The position numbers were made by a program, and so were the translations under genes. DNA of 64,000 nucleotides, taken from positions 124,001-188,000 of the forward strand of contig NZ_JADOBG010000002.1 in the NCBI RefSeq assembly GCF_016786215.1, given 5' to 3'. Every line of letters begins with the position of its first letter. Within the stretch, counting starts at the first letter, position 1. The DNA comes from Legionella bononiensis. GTDB lineage: Bacteria; Pseudomonadota; Gammaproteobacteria; Legionellales; Legionellaceae. The notes below the pieces were generated by a model, which worked only from the letters and a program-made list of their open reading frames with translations, ran no database searches and was not told the origin of the DNA. Below, piece after piece: positions 1 to 9,099 of the stretch.

Positions 1-253
1 TACCCCAGCACCTGGAGAAGAAATACTTTGGAAACCTGATAATATTGCTCGAGGTTATGATTATTTTGTAACAACAAACCTTTATGAGAAAGGCTATGTT
101 ACACAGTACAATTTTAAACCCTCCTCCTGGTCAGCAATGGCATCCGTCATCGGATTGAAATTCCAAAATGCTTCTCAAACAGCAAATACTTTAGATTATC
201 AACAAATAACAACTTTATTAAATGAGGGAGATTTTCACCTATTTTATCCCTAA
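1..253 (+). CDS. C-terminal end of an unidentified protein (partial)
   Basis: An open frame enters from the left edge and stops at TAA 251-253, leaving about 83 residues. The tail has no domain I recognise. It holds a Tyr/Phe-rich stretch and ends HLFYP. The next gene starts 48 bases downstream in the same direction, so it may be the upstream member of the same transcript. I make no function call. Confidence 0.55.
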   Translation, partial: TPAPGEEILWKPDNIARGYDYFVTTNLYEKGYVTQYNFKPSSWSAMASVIGLKFQNASQTANTLDYQQITTLLNEGDFHLFYP

Positions 254-301
254 AACCTCATACAAATTGGATAGAACTGAATCGATATATTAAGGATTAT
301 T

Positions 302-1021
302 ATGAAACTAAAGATCGAACATAGCTATGTTGAACTATGTAAGCGATTATCTCAACTGACAACGCCCTTAATCTGTGATGCTTTACCCAGTGTGCGTCTC
401 ATGGATTCAGATATTCATTCTTTTAACACATCGCCACAAACAAGAATTGTAGGAAGAGCTTATACTGTTAACTCGGCTCAAGATTCTTTATCTACCATGC
501 AGGCTTTGGATGACTTGCCTGATTTTATGCTTGCCCTTGGTTGTTATGATGATAGAGTTCCCATTTTATTGGTTATCGCTTCCTGCGGCACCAAGCTTGC
601 TGTAGCAGGTGGCATGTGTGCAGATGTAGCAAAAACGAAGGGTTTTGGTGGCATTATTACTGATGGAAATTGTCGAGATGTTTCTGAAGTCAGAACAACA
701 AATATCCCTTTTTTTGCTAAGGGACAATGCGCCAAATCAGGAAGTAAAAATAAAATTGGCAGTATAAGAAAACCAATCAATTGTGGTTCTGTTGAGGTAA
801 ATCCTGGTGAGCTGATATTTGCTGACGAAGACGGCATTATTGTCATGAATAAAGAAGAAGCAGTTAATGCTATTAATAAAGCGGAAGAGATTAAGGAAAA
901 AGAAGCGGCTGCCCTCACTCGAATTCATGAAGGTGCTCGTTTTGATGAAATTTGCAATCTAAAAGAGCACATGGAAAAGCTAGAAAATAATGAGGCATCC
1001 AGTCTAAAGCTAACTGTTTAA
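302..1021 (+). CDS. RraA-family protein (HMG/CHA aldolase-like)
   Basis: A 239-residue protein with the RraA fold signature GGIITDGNCRD at residues 116-126. The family uses the Arg-Asp pair to bind metal and substrate. Members are either 4-hydroxy-4-methyl-2-oxoglutarate/oxaloacetate aldolases or RNase E regulators, and sequence alone does not separate the two. The protein is somewhat longer than E. coli RraA (about 160 residues), which fits the aldolase-like or demethylmenaquinone-methyltransferase-annotated branch. The ATG at 302 follows TAAGGATT. The next gene starts 18 bases downstream, so the two are probably co-transcribed. Confidence 0.8.
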   Translation: MKLKIEHSYVELCKRLSQLTTPLICDALPSVRLMDSDIHSFNTSPQTRIVGRAYTVNSAQDSLSTMQALDDLPDFMLALGCYDDRVPILLVIASCGTKLAVAGGMCADVAKTKGFGGIITDGNCRDVSEVRTTNIPFFAKGQCAKSGSKNKIGSIRKPINCGSVEVNPGELIFADEDGIIVMNKEEAVNAINKAEEIKEKEAAALTRIHEGARFDEICNLKEHMEKLENNEASSLKLTV

Positions 1022-1039
1022 AACTAAGGAATTAAAATT

Positions 1040-1855
1040 ATGTTTTTCCATCCCAAAATGCTTTTTATGTTATTTATTTTATTAGTGTGTACTGAAGTAC
1101 TAGCACATAATGAAGATTATATCTTTGATCCCAATGATCCACATCACAGTCTTTATATTCCTGATGCAACGATGAGATCCCCTGCTATTTTATTATTGCA
1201 CGCGAGTACCGGTATCGAAAAAGTGAATTATGATTGGGCCACCCGATTAAAAGAGCATGGATACGTAGTCTATATGATAGACAGTTTTAAACCCAGAGGT
1301 TGGGAAGATCGTCGCTCAGTAGGCTGGGAAAGAGCAACACAAGCACAACTTGATGATATCGTTCCTGCCTATGAATACCTTAAGCAGCTTCCTTCTGTTG
1401 ATCCTGACCGAATAGGACTTTTGGGATTCTCTATGGGAGGCTTTGATGTATTGAAAATCATGGCGTTATCACAACAAGATCCGAAACCATACCAAAAGCT
1501 CTCTTTTAAAGCAGCGGCTTCTTTTTATGGCGTATGTCATCGACTTGAAGAAGGAACAAAACTAAGGGCAATCACCAAACTATTTATTGGAGAACATGAT
1601 GATCGTGCAACAACCCAAGATTGCATTCAGTTAGTCAACCAAAGTACTGGTAGCAATCAAAATGTTTCCATCCAAATTTATGAAAATGCATTGCATGGAT
1701 TTGATAACTTTGAGTTTCCAGTTTCAAAAGAAGTTATTGACGAAAAAGGAGAACATTATCATATTGGTTTTAATGAAGCAGCAAGAGCACAAGCATTGAA
1801 AGATTTACCCGAATTTTTTGATGGCTATCTCAAGATAAACCCTGAGAATAAATAA
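1040..1855 (+). CDS. Secreted dienelactone hydrolase-family protein
   Basis: A 271-residue alpha/beta hydrolase with an N-terminal signal peptide (hydrophobic residues 7-21, ending VLA-H). The nucleophile elbow is GFSMGG with Ser131, the acid is probably Asp187 or Asp188 (GEHDDR) and the base is His219 (ALHGFD). This matches the dienelactone hydrolase family, although most characterised members are cytoplasmic and use Cys. The substrate is unknown. The start has the ribosome site AAGGA. It lies between an RraA-like gene and a SnoaL-like gene in what looks like a three-gene operon. Confidence 0.78.
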   Translation: MFFHPKMLFMLFILLVCTEVLAHNEDYIFDPNDPHHSLYIPDATMRSPAILLLHASTGIEKVNYDWATRLKEHGYVVYMIDSFKPRGWEDRRSVGWERATQAQLDDIVPAYEYLKQLPSVDPDRIGLLGFSMGGFDVLKIMALSQQDPKPYQKLSFKAAASFYGVCHRLEEGTKLRAITKLFIGEHDDRATTQDCIQLVNQSTGSNQNVSIQIYENALHGFDNFEFPVSKEVIDEKGEHYHIGFNEAARAQALKDLPEFFDGYLKINPENK

Positions 1856-1868
1856 CCAATGGTGTTTT

Positions 1869-2324
1869 ATGATTATTAATAAATCAAAAATCTTTGCTAT
1901 AAGTTTGTTTCTATCAATTATTAACAATAGCTATGCATTTATTGATGAGCAACAAAAAATGAATAAACAAATAGTTACTGAGTTTTATAAAAAAGCAATT
2001 AATCAAAAAAATTTTGAAGCAGCATCAAAGTACCTGGGAACAAATTATAAACAACATAATCCTGCTGCCGCTGATGGACCTGAAGGTTTAAAAGCATTTA
2101 TTCAATATTTAATTGAATATTATCCTAATTCTCATAGTGAAATTAAAAAAATTTTTTCTGAGGGGGACTATGTTATTCTTCATGTACATTCTATTCGTGA
2201 GCCTGGCACTCGGGGTAGAGCTATTTTTGATTTATTCAAATTAGAAGACGGGAAAATCATAGAGCATTGGGACGCAATACAAGATATTCCGGTAAAATCA
2301 GCTAATCCAAATAGTATGTTTTAA
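1869..2324 (+). CDS. Secreted SnoaL/NTF2-like protein
   Basis: A 151-residue protein with a signal peptide (hydrophobic residues 9-24) followed by an NTF2-like cone fold of the SnoaL polyketide-cyclase type. Visible family features are the early NKQIVTEFYKKAINQKNFE helix, YKQHNP, and the late DLFKLEDGKIIEHWD strand. SnoaL-like proteins are often isomerases, cyclases or stress-associated proteins of unknown activity. The start is 13 bases after the upstream hydrolase and has only a weak ribosome site, so translation may be coupled. Confidence 0.75.
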   Translation: MIINKSKIFAISLFLSIINNSYAFIDEQQKMNKQIVTEFYKKAINQKNFEAASKYLGTNYKQHNPAAADGPEGLKAFIQYLIEYYPNSHSEIKKIFSEGDYVILHVHSIREPGTRGRAIFDLFKLEDGKIIEHWDAIQDIPVKSANPNSMF

Positions 2325-2449
2325 TATCACAATAATGAGCCACATCAATAATTAAAAAATAAGATATGCTTGTTCAATACAATAAAAAATTTATTATTTC
2401 ATGTTAAGATGTGCAGCTTTATAAATAAATTTACCACATAGTGACCATT

Positions 2450-3862
2450 ATGAATCCACGTTCTATTCAATTAACTCAAAATCATGGGGGACCGCTCCAT
2501 TATCTCGGAAATAGGTACCTGACTCTTCCAGATTTGACAGGGCATATGTCCCCTGATACTAGCTGGTTGAATGAGCATCTCTCTGTATTATTGGCAAATA
2601 ATAATGGTCAAAAATACAAGAAAGCAATCGAACCTTTTGCAGGGTCTGCTTCCTGGAGTATGGCCGCAATGGAGATCGGTCTTGCAGAGGAATATATCAT
2701 CAATGACAGCAATAAAATTCTTATTAATACACTTCAATTAATTAAAGACAAACCAGATCTAATCAAAGAGCCCTATGCAGCATTAGTAGAAAAATATGAT
2801 GCCTCATTATCAAAAAAAGATTTTTTCCTTGAAGTGATTAGGAATTACAACCAAATAACTGATGAAGAAAAAGCATTACTGCTCCCTTTTATCATTAATC
2901 ATTCATGGGGTGGAATCCTTTTTTATGATAAGGAATTAAACATTATCTACCGTGAAGGTGAACTATTTGAAGGAAAAAAGGCTGATAGATTTCTTGAGAA
3001 AGCGAACTTGTCTTTGGAAATGTTTTTAAGTGAAATTGACCGAGTATCTATTCTACTCAATGCTAATCGGGTTACCTTCAAAAGCGGGGATTTTATGGAA
3101 GTGATTTCGATTGCGTCACCTGGTGATTTTGTGGCGCTGAATCCTCCTTATCCAGAGAATGAACATTCGACGCTTGAAAAAGCTGGGATGTATATTGAAC
3201 TTTATTCGCCTGAAAAACTGCACCAGAATTTGGTGCAAATCATTCAACATCTTGAAAGCCAAGGTATTCATTACTACATGACTTATGGATTTTATAATCC
3301 CAAATTCAGAAACTATGTCTTAACTAATGAAAATCAGCAATCAATTAATTACTTTCGTGTTCTAGGCTATGAGGATTGTGCTTTCGGAATAGGCCTTGAT
3401 CAGATGTATTTTACTTCCCAATTTTCAATTCCCAAAGGTATAAACATATTCAAAGCAGAGGAGGTTTTGGGTACCCAGGATTTAACACCTGAAGAAGCGC
3501 TTGAACATTTTAAGCTGCTTTCAAAAAAATGTTTTGCTGTTATTTACCGAGCCTTTATTAAGCCTGGACTTGAGATGGAGTATCAAAAAGCTTGGCATCA
3601 GGTTGCTTCCTATTTTGTGCAATATCGCGGTGCCTTAGGTTCTTGCCTGCATAAAACTAACGATGGTATGTGGCTTGCTTATTCTCGTTGGCCCGATAAA
3701 GCTACTCGAGATGCTTCTTGGCCAGGCGACAATGCACCATCTGAGATGTTACCCAATGAAATTAGAAAAGCGGTTATAACCATCCAAGAGTGTATTGATC
3801 AAACACAAAAACTACCCGAAATTACTATGGAAGTGGTCAATGATTTATTGTATTCAAGCTAA
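2450..3862 (+). CDS. DNA adenine methylase (D12 class) fused to an ABM-like domain
   Basis: About 470 residues. The N-terminal two thirds is a D12-class N6-adenine methyltransferase: an opening HYLGNRYL segment, SAM motif EPFAGSASWSMAA near residues 61-73, and catalytic motif NPPY near 231-234. From about residue 360 a second domain begins (KKCFAVIYRAFIKPG through WLAYSRWPDKATRDASW) resembling antibiotic-biosynthesis-monooxygenase/Dabb dimeric barrels. I know of no standard methylase with such a tail. A GTG at 2441 would add three residues, and neither start has a strong ribosome site. No restriction endonuclease lies next to it, so it could be an orphan methylase. A GNAT gene follows 18 bases downstream. 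Confidence 0.72.
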   Translation: MNPRSIQLTQNHGGPLHYLGNRYLTLPDLTGHMSPDTSWLNEHLSVLLANNNGQKYKKAIEPFAGSASWSMAAMEIGLAEEYIINDSNKILINTLQLIKDKPDLIKEPYAALVEKYDASLSKKDFFLEVIRNYNQITDEEKALLLPFIINHSWGGILFYDKELNIIYREGELFEGKKADRFLEKANLSLEMFLSEIDRVSILLNANRVTFKSGDFMEVISIASPGDFVALNPPYPENEHSTLEKAGMYIELYSPEKLHQNLVQIIQHLESQGIHYYMTYGFYNPKFRNYVLTNENQQSINYFRVLGYEDCAFGIGLDQMYFTSQFSIPKGINIFKAEEVLGTQDLTPEEALEHFKLLSKKCFAVIYRAFIKPGLEMEYQKAWHQVASYFVQYRGALGSCLHKTNDGMWLAYSRWPDKATRDASWPGDNAPSEMLPNEIRKAVITIQECIDQTQKLPEITMEVVNDLLYSS

Positions 3863-3880
3863 TTTTAGAAGATATAACTC

Positions 3881-4318
3881 ATGAATCAATCGCAAATAAA
3901 TTACCAACTAGAGCTTGTTATAGACACCAATCTACTGGAACAGCAAGATAAAATTATTCGTGATGGGATAGTAAATTATAATGCTCCTTTTACGGGAACT
4001 AAACCAGAGCGTTACTCAGTCTATGTGAAAGGTAAGGAGGGTAATATTATTGGCGGAGCTATTGTGTATGCTCATAAAAGCTCAATATACGTTGATGTCC
4101 TCTGGGTTAAGGAAGAATACCGTGGCCTTGGTATCGGTGCTGAACTATTACGCAGCGTTGAAGCCGAAGCAATTAAGCGAGGTATTCCTGCATCAACATT
4201 AGATACTTTTTCTTTTCAAGCAGAAGGATTTTATTTAAAACAAGGTTATCAGCACATAGGGACAATTAAAAATTATTTAGAAGGACATGATCGGATCTAT
4301 TTTAGAAAACAATTGTAG
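3881..4318 (+). CDS. GNAT-family N-acetyltransferase
   Basis: 145 residues with the GNAT core. The acetyl-CoA binding motif is YRGLGIGAELLRSVEAEA and the closing motif is FYLKQGYQHIG. The N terminus (residues 1-50) carries YNAPFTG, seen in GNATs related to aminoglycoside or general small-molecule acetyltransferases, but the acceptor cannot be told. It follows the methylase fusion by 18 bases and converges with the leftward operon at 4439. Confidence 0.82.
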   Translation: MNQSQINYQLELVIDTNLLEQQDKIIRDGIVNYNAPFTGTKPERYSVYVKGKEGNIIGGAIVYAHKSSIYVDVLWVKEEYRGLGIGAELLRSVEAEAIKRGIPASTLDTFSFQAEGFYLKQGYQHIGTIKNYLEGHDRIYFRKQL

Positions 4319-4324
4319 AAAGAG

Positions 4325-4389
4325 TGGGGCATATCCCCCATAAGAGAGTATGCCTTGAAAAAGGAACAGAAGAAACGAAGCATCTGTTC
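4325..4389. terminator. Hairpins between convergent genes
   Basis: Two inverted repeats sit between the converging GNAT and SDR genes: TGGGG/CCCCA at 4325-4339 around a CATAT loop, and GAACAGA/TCTGTTC at 4364-4370 and 4383-4389. Neither is followed at once by a clean T-run, so terminator function is a guess from position and shape. Confidence 0.3.
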
Positions 4390-4438
4390 TCCAGAGTTGA
4401 ATTTTTATTGGAACTAATCATAAAAATTCATAAATAAA

Positions 4439-5236
4439 TTAGAAAGGAAAAGGAGGTAACTGATTCCTATCTTTAAGCCAGAATGGATGGTGCCACTCTT
4501 CATAAATGGAAACGGGCATATTGCTTTGCTTAAATTCATCAAAAGATAAGTCGCAAAGAAACCATTTAAGGAATTCCGCGCAAGTTTCCGGACTTATTAA
4601 TTGACCGGACTGATAAGCTTCATCAAACATTTTATGTAAATGAAATGAAGTCGTTTCTCTTAAAATTTTTTGAATTCTTGTATCCACTTCTCCTGGAATA
4701 ATACAAGACACACCAATATTTTTCTCTGCTAACTCTTTTCTCACAATAGCAGTTACTTCATCCAAACCTGCTTTGCTGGCACAGTATGTTGAACTTTCTT
4801 TAAGTTTCAGAGTAGCTGCTCTTGATGTAACAAATAAAATCCGAGACTTCTCAGGCATCTGCGCGGCAAGTAGTGCCGTAAGTTTCATTGGAGCTAATAA
4901 ATTAACCTGAAAAACTTCGTCAATACTGTCACAATCGTATTCGGTCAACGGACGTGGAGGACTTTTCATTCCTGCATTTTGAACTAAAAGATGAAGCGGT
5001 ATTCCAGAATCATTAATAGTTTTAGCAACCTGTTCGATATCACTATTGCGAGTAAAATCCGATTGAATGGGAACAAAACGAGGAAATAGCGCTTTAGTAT
5101 CCTCTAAGCTGCTCACATCCCGCCCTGTTCCATAGACAACCCAGCCGTCACCTAAAAGAATTTTAGCAAGTTCAAGACCAATTCCATGGCTGGCTCCGGT
5201 CACTAATGCAGCTTTATTATTGTTGATGTTCGTCAT
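4439..5236 (-). CDS. Short-chain dehydrogenase/reductase (SDR)
   Basis: 265 residues from the chosen ATG. The Rossmann NAD(P) motif is TGASHGIG near the N terminus, followed by NAG, and the catalytic pair lies in STYCASKAG (YxxxK). The ATG at 5236 has AAGGA seven bases upstream; an upstream start at 5284 would add 16 unlikely residues and lacks this site. It is the last gene of the long leftward operon. The substrate is unknown. Confidence 0.82.
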   Translation of the reverse strand: MTNINNNKAALVTGASHGIGLELAKILLGDGWVVYGTGRDVSSLEDTKALFPRFVPIQSDFTRNSDIEQVAKTINDSGIPLHLLVQNAGMKSPPRPLTEYDCDSIDEVFQVNLLAPMKLTALLAAQMPEKSRILFVTSRAATLKLKESSTYCASKAGLDEVTAIVRKELAEKNIGVSCIIPGEVDTRIQKILRETTSFHLHKMFDEAYQSGQLISPETCAEFLKWFLCDLSFDEFKQSNMPVSIYEEWHHPFWLKDRNQLPPFPF

Positions 5237-5296
5237 GAAGCATTCCTTGAAACTTAAGTTACTTTCGTGCGGTATGGTAATCAAAGTTGGCGAAAG

Positions 5297-6313
5297 TTAA
5301 AAGGTTATTCCTAATTCATGTGTTACTAATTGAGTTAATTCTGGAATACTCGCCTTGACTTGAATAATAGTAGGTAAAACCTGAAGCACCTGCTCAATAC
5401 CAATGTCCTGCTGCTCTTTATCAGAACTAAAAGAACGGTTTATATTATATACTAGCCAATTGATCCAATTGCCAAGAACACCATAAAAAGCAGCTTCCAA
5501 ATGATCTTGATTTATTGTTATTCCAGAAGACGCATATGTTTTTAGCATTTTTATAAATAAAGTTTTATTAAACAGCGGAGTAGTAATTCCACTCCAATCA
5601 AGAGCACAATTGACTATTTCATAAGTGGGATTAAGTTTTCGCGCAGACTCCCAATCAATGAGAAATGGAGTATCATTTTTATCCCATAAAACATTTTTTT
5701 GATCCAAATCACCATGGCTTACTACACTACTACTTTGTAAAATAGGTATTGCTTTTTGATAGATATCGTTAAGCTCAATTATAACTCGTTGATTACTTTT
5801 TAATTGCTCCTTAAACACCAAATTTTTGCTTGCTGACTGGTCTATTAACACACTAATTTTTTCATTGGGATGAATATCAAATTCTTGAGCACTTAGCTGG
5901 GGAACATTAAGATTAATACGATGAATTTTAGCCAAAAGAGTGGCTATTTTAAGCGCATGCATCTCAGATATAGCGTCTTTATCCAATGTTTTTGCTGTTA
6001 TCCAAGGATAAACAAGAAAGGCCTCATCTTCTGAAAGGATTAAGTAATTATTTTCTAATTTTAGAGCATGAACTGCGGGAATAGTACACTGGGAAAATTG
6101 GAAGGCTATCTCTTCTGTCAATTCATATTGGGATTTAACTTCTTCAGTTAACTGAAGCCTTTTATTGAGCTGTTTTACAGCAAATTGCGAGCCATTGCAC
6201 TTCAGATACCACATTTTATGTAAAAGACCACCGTGAACTCTTTGAGGCAAGTCGCAAGGTTGGTTCATCTTTAATTTTTTACAGATTGTTTCCAGTTGAT
6301 TTTTATTCACCAT
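5297..6313 (-). CDS. APH-type phosphotransferase (aminoglycoside/choline kinase-like)
   Basis: 338 residues. The catalytic loop SHGDLDQKNVLWD and the metal-binding LIDWESA identify the APH/choline-kinase superfamily. Family members phosphorylate aminoglycosides, macrolides, homoserine or choline, and the substrate here is not evident. I place the start at ATG 6313, which has AAGG upstream and overlaps the preceding gene by 11 bases; a longer frame from 6367 runs far into that gene. It is part of the packed leftward operon. Confidence 0.75.
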   Translation of the reverse strand: MVNKNQLETICKKLKMNQPCDLPQRVHGGLLHKMWYLKCNGSQFAVKQLNKRLQLTEEVKSQYELTEEIAFQFSQCTIPAVHALKLENNYLILSEDEAFLVYPWITAKTLDKDAISEMHALKIATLLAKIHRINLNVPQLSAQEFDIHPNEKISVLIDQSASKNLVFKEQLKSNQRVIIELNDIYQKAIPILQSSSVVSHGDLDQKNVLWDKNDTPFLIDWESARKLNPTYEIVNCALDWSGITTPLFNKTLFIKMLKTYASSGITINQDHLEAAFYGVLGNWINWLVYNINRSFSSDKEQQDIGIEQVLQVLPTIIQVKASIPELTQLVTHELGITF

Positions 6314-7340
6314 GAGCTGCCTTAAGAGTGCCTTGTGTTTCTGATTCCTCGTTAAAAAATTTAACAAAAAATGTCTTGCTTAACTTGGGATTTTTTTTAT
6401 TTATTCTCGTAAATTCTGCTATGAAGCCACACTTCTTATAAAACTCTGGGGCTTGAAAAGCACTGGTCACTAAATTGATATTATTAAAGCCCTGGCCTTT
6501 GAAGTGATGTTCTAGAGCAAGCAATAACTGCTTGCCATACCCTTTACCACGATAAGCACTGTCTACCCAAATATCATCCACATAAATTTCTGCAAATGCA
6601 GTAAAGGCATTAAGTGCACCAAAAATTTTTCCTTGGGCAGAAGAGATGGTCACTGAAAAACGTCGATAATTGACGTCAATACCATGCTGAGCTTCATAGG
6701 CAATAAATCCTTTTGTCATGCGTTTTTCTGTGGCTTCATCAAGCTCATCAACAAATTGGATTTGATATTCGTTCTCGCTTTCTAAAGGCTCGCTGCATTC
6801 ATGTGCTGTACTATCAAAACGAAAAATAACTCGTTGTGGTTGGTGCGTATCATAATTGATTGTTTTAATTTCTTCCTGATAATTGCCCGCTGTAACGCTT
6901 GAAATAGCCTTGCGCCAAAAACTAAGTCCTCGCTTGTTTTCTGGAATCACAGAAACCTCCCATAAGCCTGGATGCATTTTCCATAATTCAGAGGAAACTA
7001 AATAACCTAAACCTTTGCCTTGAAACTTAGCAGTAATAAAAAACTCGCCCATATTCCATGCAGTATCAGGGTAAACTCCTTCGTGATTTAATAGAGCGAA
7101 ACCAGCTAATTTATTACCAACTTTAATCAGAAAGGCTTTTCTTGTCGGCTCTTCAAAGTATTTTTTAAAATCGAAGCTTTCATACAGGCCATCGGAAGGC
7201 AAAGCCCAATCATCTGAAATAAAACCACAGTCACGCGAGAGTTCATATACATAAAATCGTGCCATGTTTTGGATGGTAGGATAATCATCTAATGTTGCTG
7301 TCTCAACTTTTAAAGCAGATTGTAATTCTTTGATGTTCAC
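6303..7340 (-). CDS. Tandem double-GNAT acetyltransferase
   Basis: 345 residues with two GNAT-like halves. The N-terminal half (about residues 10-170) has KFQGKGLGYLVSSELWK and SFWRKAI. The C-terminal half (about 195-335) has YRGKGYGKQLLLALEHHF and FYKKCGF. Tandem GNATs such as MshD or Eis-like enzymes often keep one active half. The start is GTG in a GTGA overlap with the upstream GNAT gene, which points to coupled translation. Confidence 0.78.
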   Translation of the reverse strand: MNIKELQSALKVETATLDDYPTIQNMARFYVYELSRDCGFISDDWALPSDGLYESFDFKKYFEEPTRKAFLIKVGNKLAGFALLNHEGVYPDTAWNMGEFFITAKFQGKGLGYLVSSELWKMHPGLWEVSVIPENKRGLSFWRKAISSVTAGNYQEEIKTINYDTHQPQRVIFRFDSTAHECSEPLESENEYQIQFVDELDEATEKRMTKGFIAYEAQHGIDVNYRRFSVTISSAQGKIFGALNAFTAFAEIYVDDIWVDSAYRGKGYGKQLLLALEHHFKGQGFNNINLVTSAFQAPEFYKKCGFIAEFTRINKKNPKLSKTFFVKFFNEESETQGTLKAAHGE

Positions 7341-7789
7341 AGCATTTTCCTTAAATACAGTTTCGCCATATGACCTTCATTCTGATATCCAAGCGATTTG
7401 TAAAAATCATGGGAGCCCTCTTTCGCTCGCCTAAGTCCAGATGTCAAATCAATGATACAGGGACTAAATTGCCTGGCAAACTCCTCAACAGTAATCATAA
7501 GCTTTTTACCTATTCCTTGATTACGATAACTTTGGTCGACCACAAGGCCTTCAATATGAAATCTTGTTGTTTCGGAAACAAAAAGATAGCTCTTAGACCA
7601 AGCAATCCAACCAACAACTTTTCCTGCAATTTCCGCAAGAAGAACACCGTAATGCAGTTCACTAGTAAATAGCTCAAGTCGTCTTTGCAACTCTTCAGAC
7701 GATTGTGGATAACCCAATTGCTCCATTAAAGGGTGAAGATGTTGAACATCATCAATTAATGCTTTGCGGATAATCAGTTCAGAAGACAC
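7337..7789 (-). CDS. GNAT-family N-acetyltransferase
   Basis: 150 residues of single-domain GNAT. The acetyl-CoA motif is YRNQGIGKKLMITVEEFA and the C-terminal motif is FYKSLGYQNEGHM. The start is GTG at 7789 with GGAG upstream, one base after the preceding stop, and it overlaps the next gene by four bases. Substrate unknown. Confidence 0.85.
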   Translation of the reverse strand: MSSELIIRKALIDDVQHLHPLMEQLGYPQSSEELQRRLELFTSELHYGVLLAEIAGKVVGWIAWSKSYLFVSETTRFHIEGLVVDQSYRNQGIGKKLMITVEEFARQFSPCIIDLTSGLRRAKEGSHDFYKSLGYQNEGHMAKLYLRKML

Positions 7790-7790
7790 T

Positions 7791-8648
7791 TTATGACTCC
7801 AGATTGACTCTATCCCCGATTAGATTAGGAGATGAAATTACCAAAAAAGAAACCAAATTTCCGGAACTATTTTTCACTTTATGGGTTATCCCTGCTTTAA
7901 TACTTATTCCTTCCTGTTCCTGTAACACCTGTTCATAGTCTTCAAACTCAATAACCAATTGTCCTTGCAAACAATAAAAAAATTGTTCTGTTTCCTGATG
8001 ATAATGTTTTACCTCAAAACTGCCTGAGGGCATCGTTTCATAAAGAACGTTAAACTGACCATCATTTTTTAACCACCATGCATCACAATTTTGTCCCCAC
8101 TTAAAATGAGGCGCATTGCTTATTGAGACAACCTCTTCTCTCACTACAGATTCTGATATAGACGATTTTAGATTTTGACTTAAGTCCGAGACTGAATCAT
8201 CATTTAAGAGCCCGATGTCTCTTGTTCCCTGAAATTCTTTACGCAAAAAATAAAAAATAGAGTTTTTCTGAAACCCATGCCGCTCAAACTCAAGTTCGAA
8301 ACCTAATTTTTTATAAAATTCTATTGCTTCCCAATCCATAGTATTAACTGTTGCAAAAGCACAGCCTTTCTCATTACCGTACTTCAATGCCTCTTGCATA
8401 AGCTTTGTTCCCCATCCTTGATGCCTGATGGACTCACTCACCCAAAGATTATCGACATGAAGTCCTCCATAGAGTGTTCCACCACTACAACCACCCACAA
8501 TGCTATTGTCTGCATCACGAATAAAGCATGCAAAGAAATCTAAGGACTCGAAGCCCCTTGCTTGTTTGGCGTACGCCTTAATCCCATTCGTTAATATTTG
8601 AACATCATCAGGGTTTGGATTTTCTAAAAACGATAATTTTAAAGTCAT
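7791..8648 (-). CDS. GNAT-cupin fusion protein
   Basis: 285 residues. Residues 1-135 are a GNAT (HQGWGTKLMQEALKYG, then FYKKLGFELEF). Residues 195-285 are a cupin barrel with HYHQETEQFFYCLQGQL and a later KAGITHKV motif, which supply the usual metal ligands. A cupin next to a GNAT could bind or sense the same small molecule. It starts in an ATGA overlap with the upstream cupin gene, so the two are coupled. Confidence 0.78.
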   Translation of the reverse strand: MTLKLSFLENPNPDDVQILTNGIKAYAKQARGFESLDFFACFIRDADNSIVGGCSGGTLYGGLHVDNLWVSESIRHQGWGTKLMQEALKYGNEKGCAFATVNTMDWEAIEFYKKLGFELEFERHGFQKNSIFYFLRKEFQGTRDIGLLNDDSVSDLSQNLKSSISESVVREEVVSISNAPHFKWGQNCDAWWLKNDGQFNVLYETMPSGSFEVKHYHQETEQFFYCLQGQLVIEFEDYEQVLQEQEGISIKAGITHKVKNSSGNLVSFLVISSPNLIGDRVNLES

Positions 8649-9040
8649 TTAATGTATTCCACTGTAGGAGGCCAGGCACCATGCTCCACATAACTTGCCT
8701 CATCACTGCCTGACCAAGGTGGCATAGTAACGCAAATAAACACCAAATCTGCTGCATCACTTCGATATTGAAAATGTGTTCCCAAGGGAATATCGATGCT
8801 GACTCCAGCAGTTAAAGGGGTAATGCTCTCTTCATCGTTCAACTTACGCCAAATTGCACCCTCACCAGAAAGGACATGCCAAAATTCAGATACAGTTTTA
8901 TGACGAACTGCTTTGGAAATTGTGCCTGCCTTCAAAGTACAGTGAGCCATTCCACCTAAATGATTATTCATCAGCAATCGAACTTCAGCTCCTGCTGGTG
9001 AAGTGTGTTGATATTCTTTGGGTATTTCTTGTGTATTCAT
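8645..9040 (-). CDS. Small cupin protein
   Basis: 131 residues forming one cupin domain: HCTLKAGTISKAVRHKTVSEFWHVLSGEG is spread over the first barrel motif and IPLGTHFQYRS over the second. The usual His pair appears partly replaced, so metal binding is uncertain. The ATG at 9040 has AGAGG upstream. It is coupled by ATGA to the GNAT-cupin fusion. Its role may be binding or isomerising a small molecule; I cannot say which. Confidence 0.72.
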   Translation of the reverse strand: MNTQEIPKEYQHTSPAGAEVRLLMNNHLGGMAHCTLKAGTISKAVRHKTVSEFWHVLSGEGAIWRKLNDEESITPLTAGVSIDIPLGTHFQYRSDAADLVFICVTMPPWSGSDEASYVEHGAWPPTVEYIK

Positions 9041-9099
9041 TTATGCCTCTATTAAACCAATGCTCTCATCAGTTTTATCAAGTGGTTATTTCTTCATTT

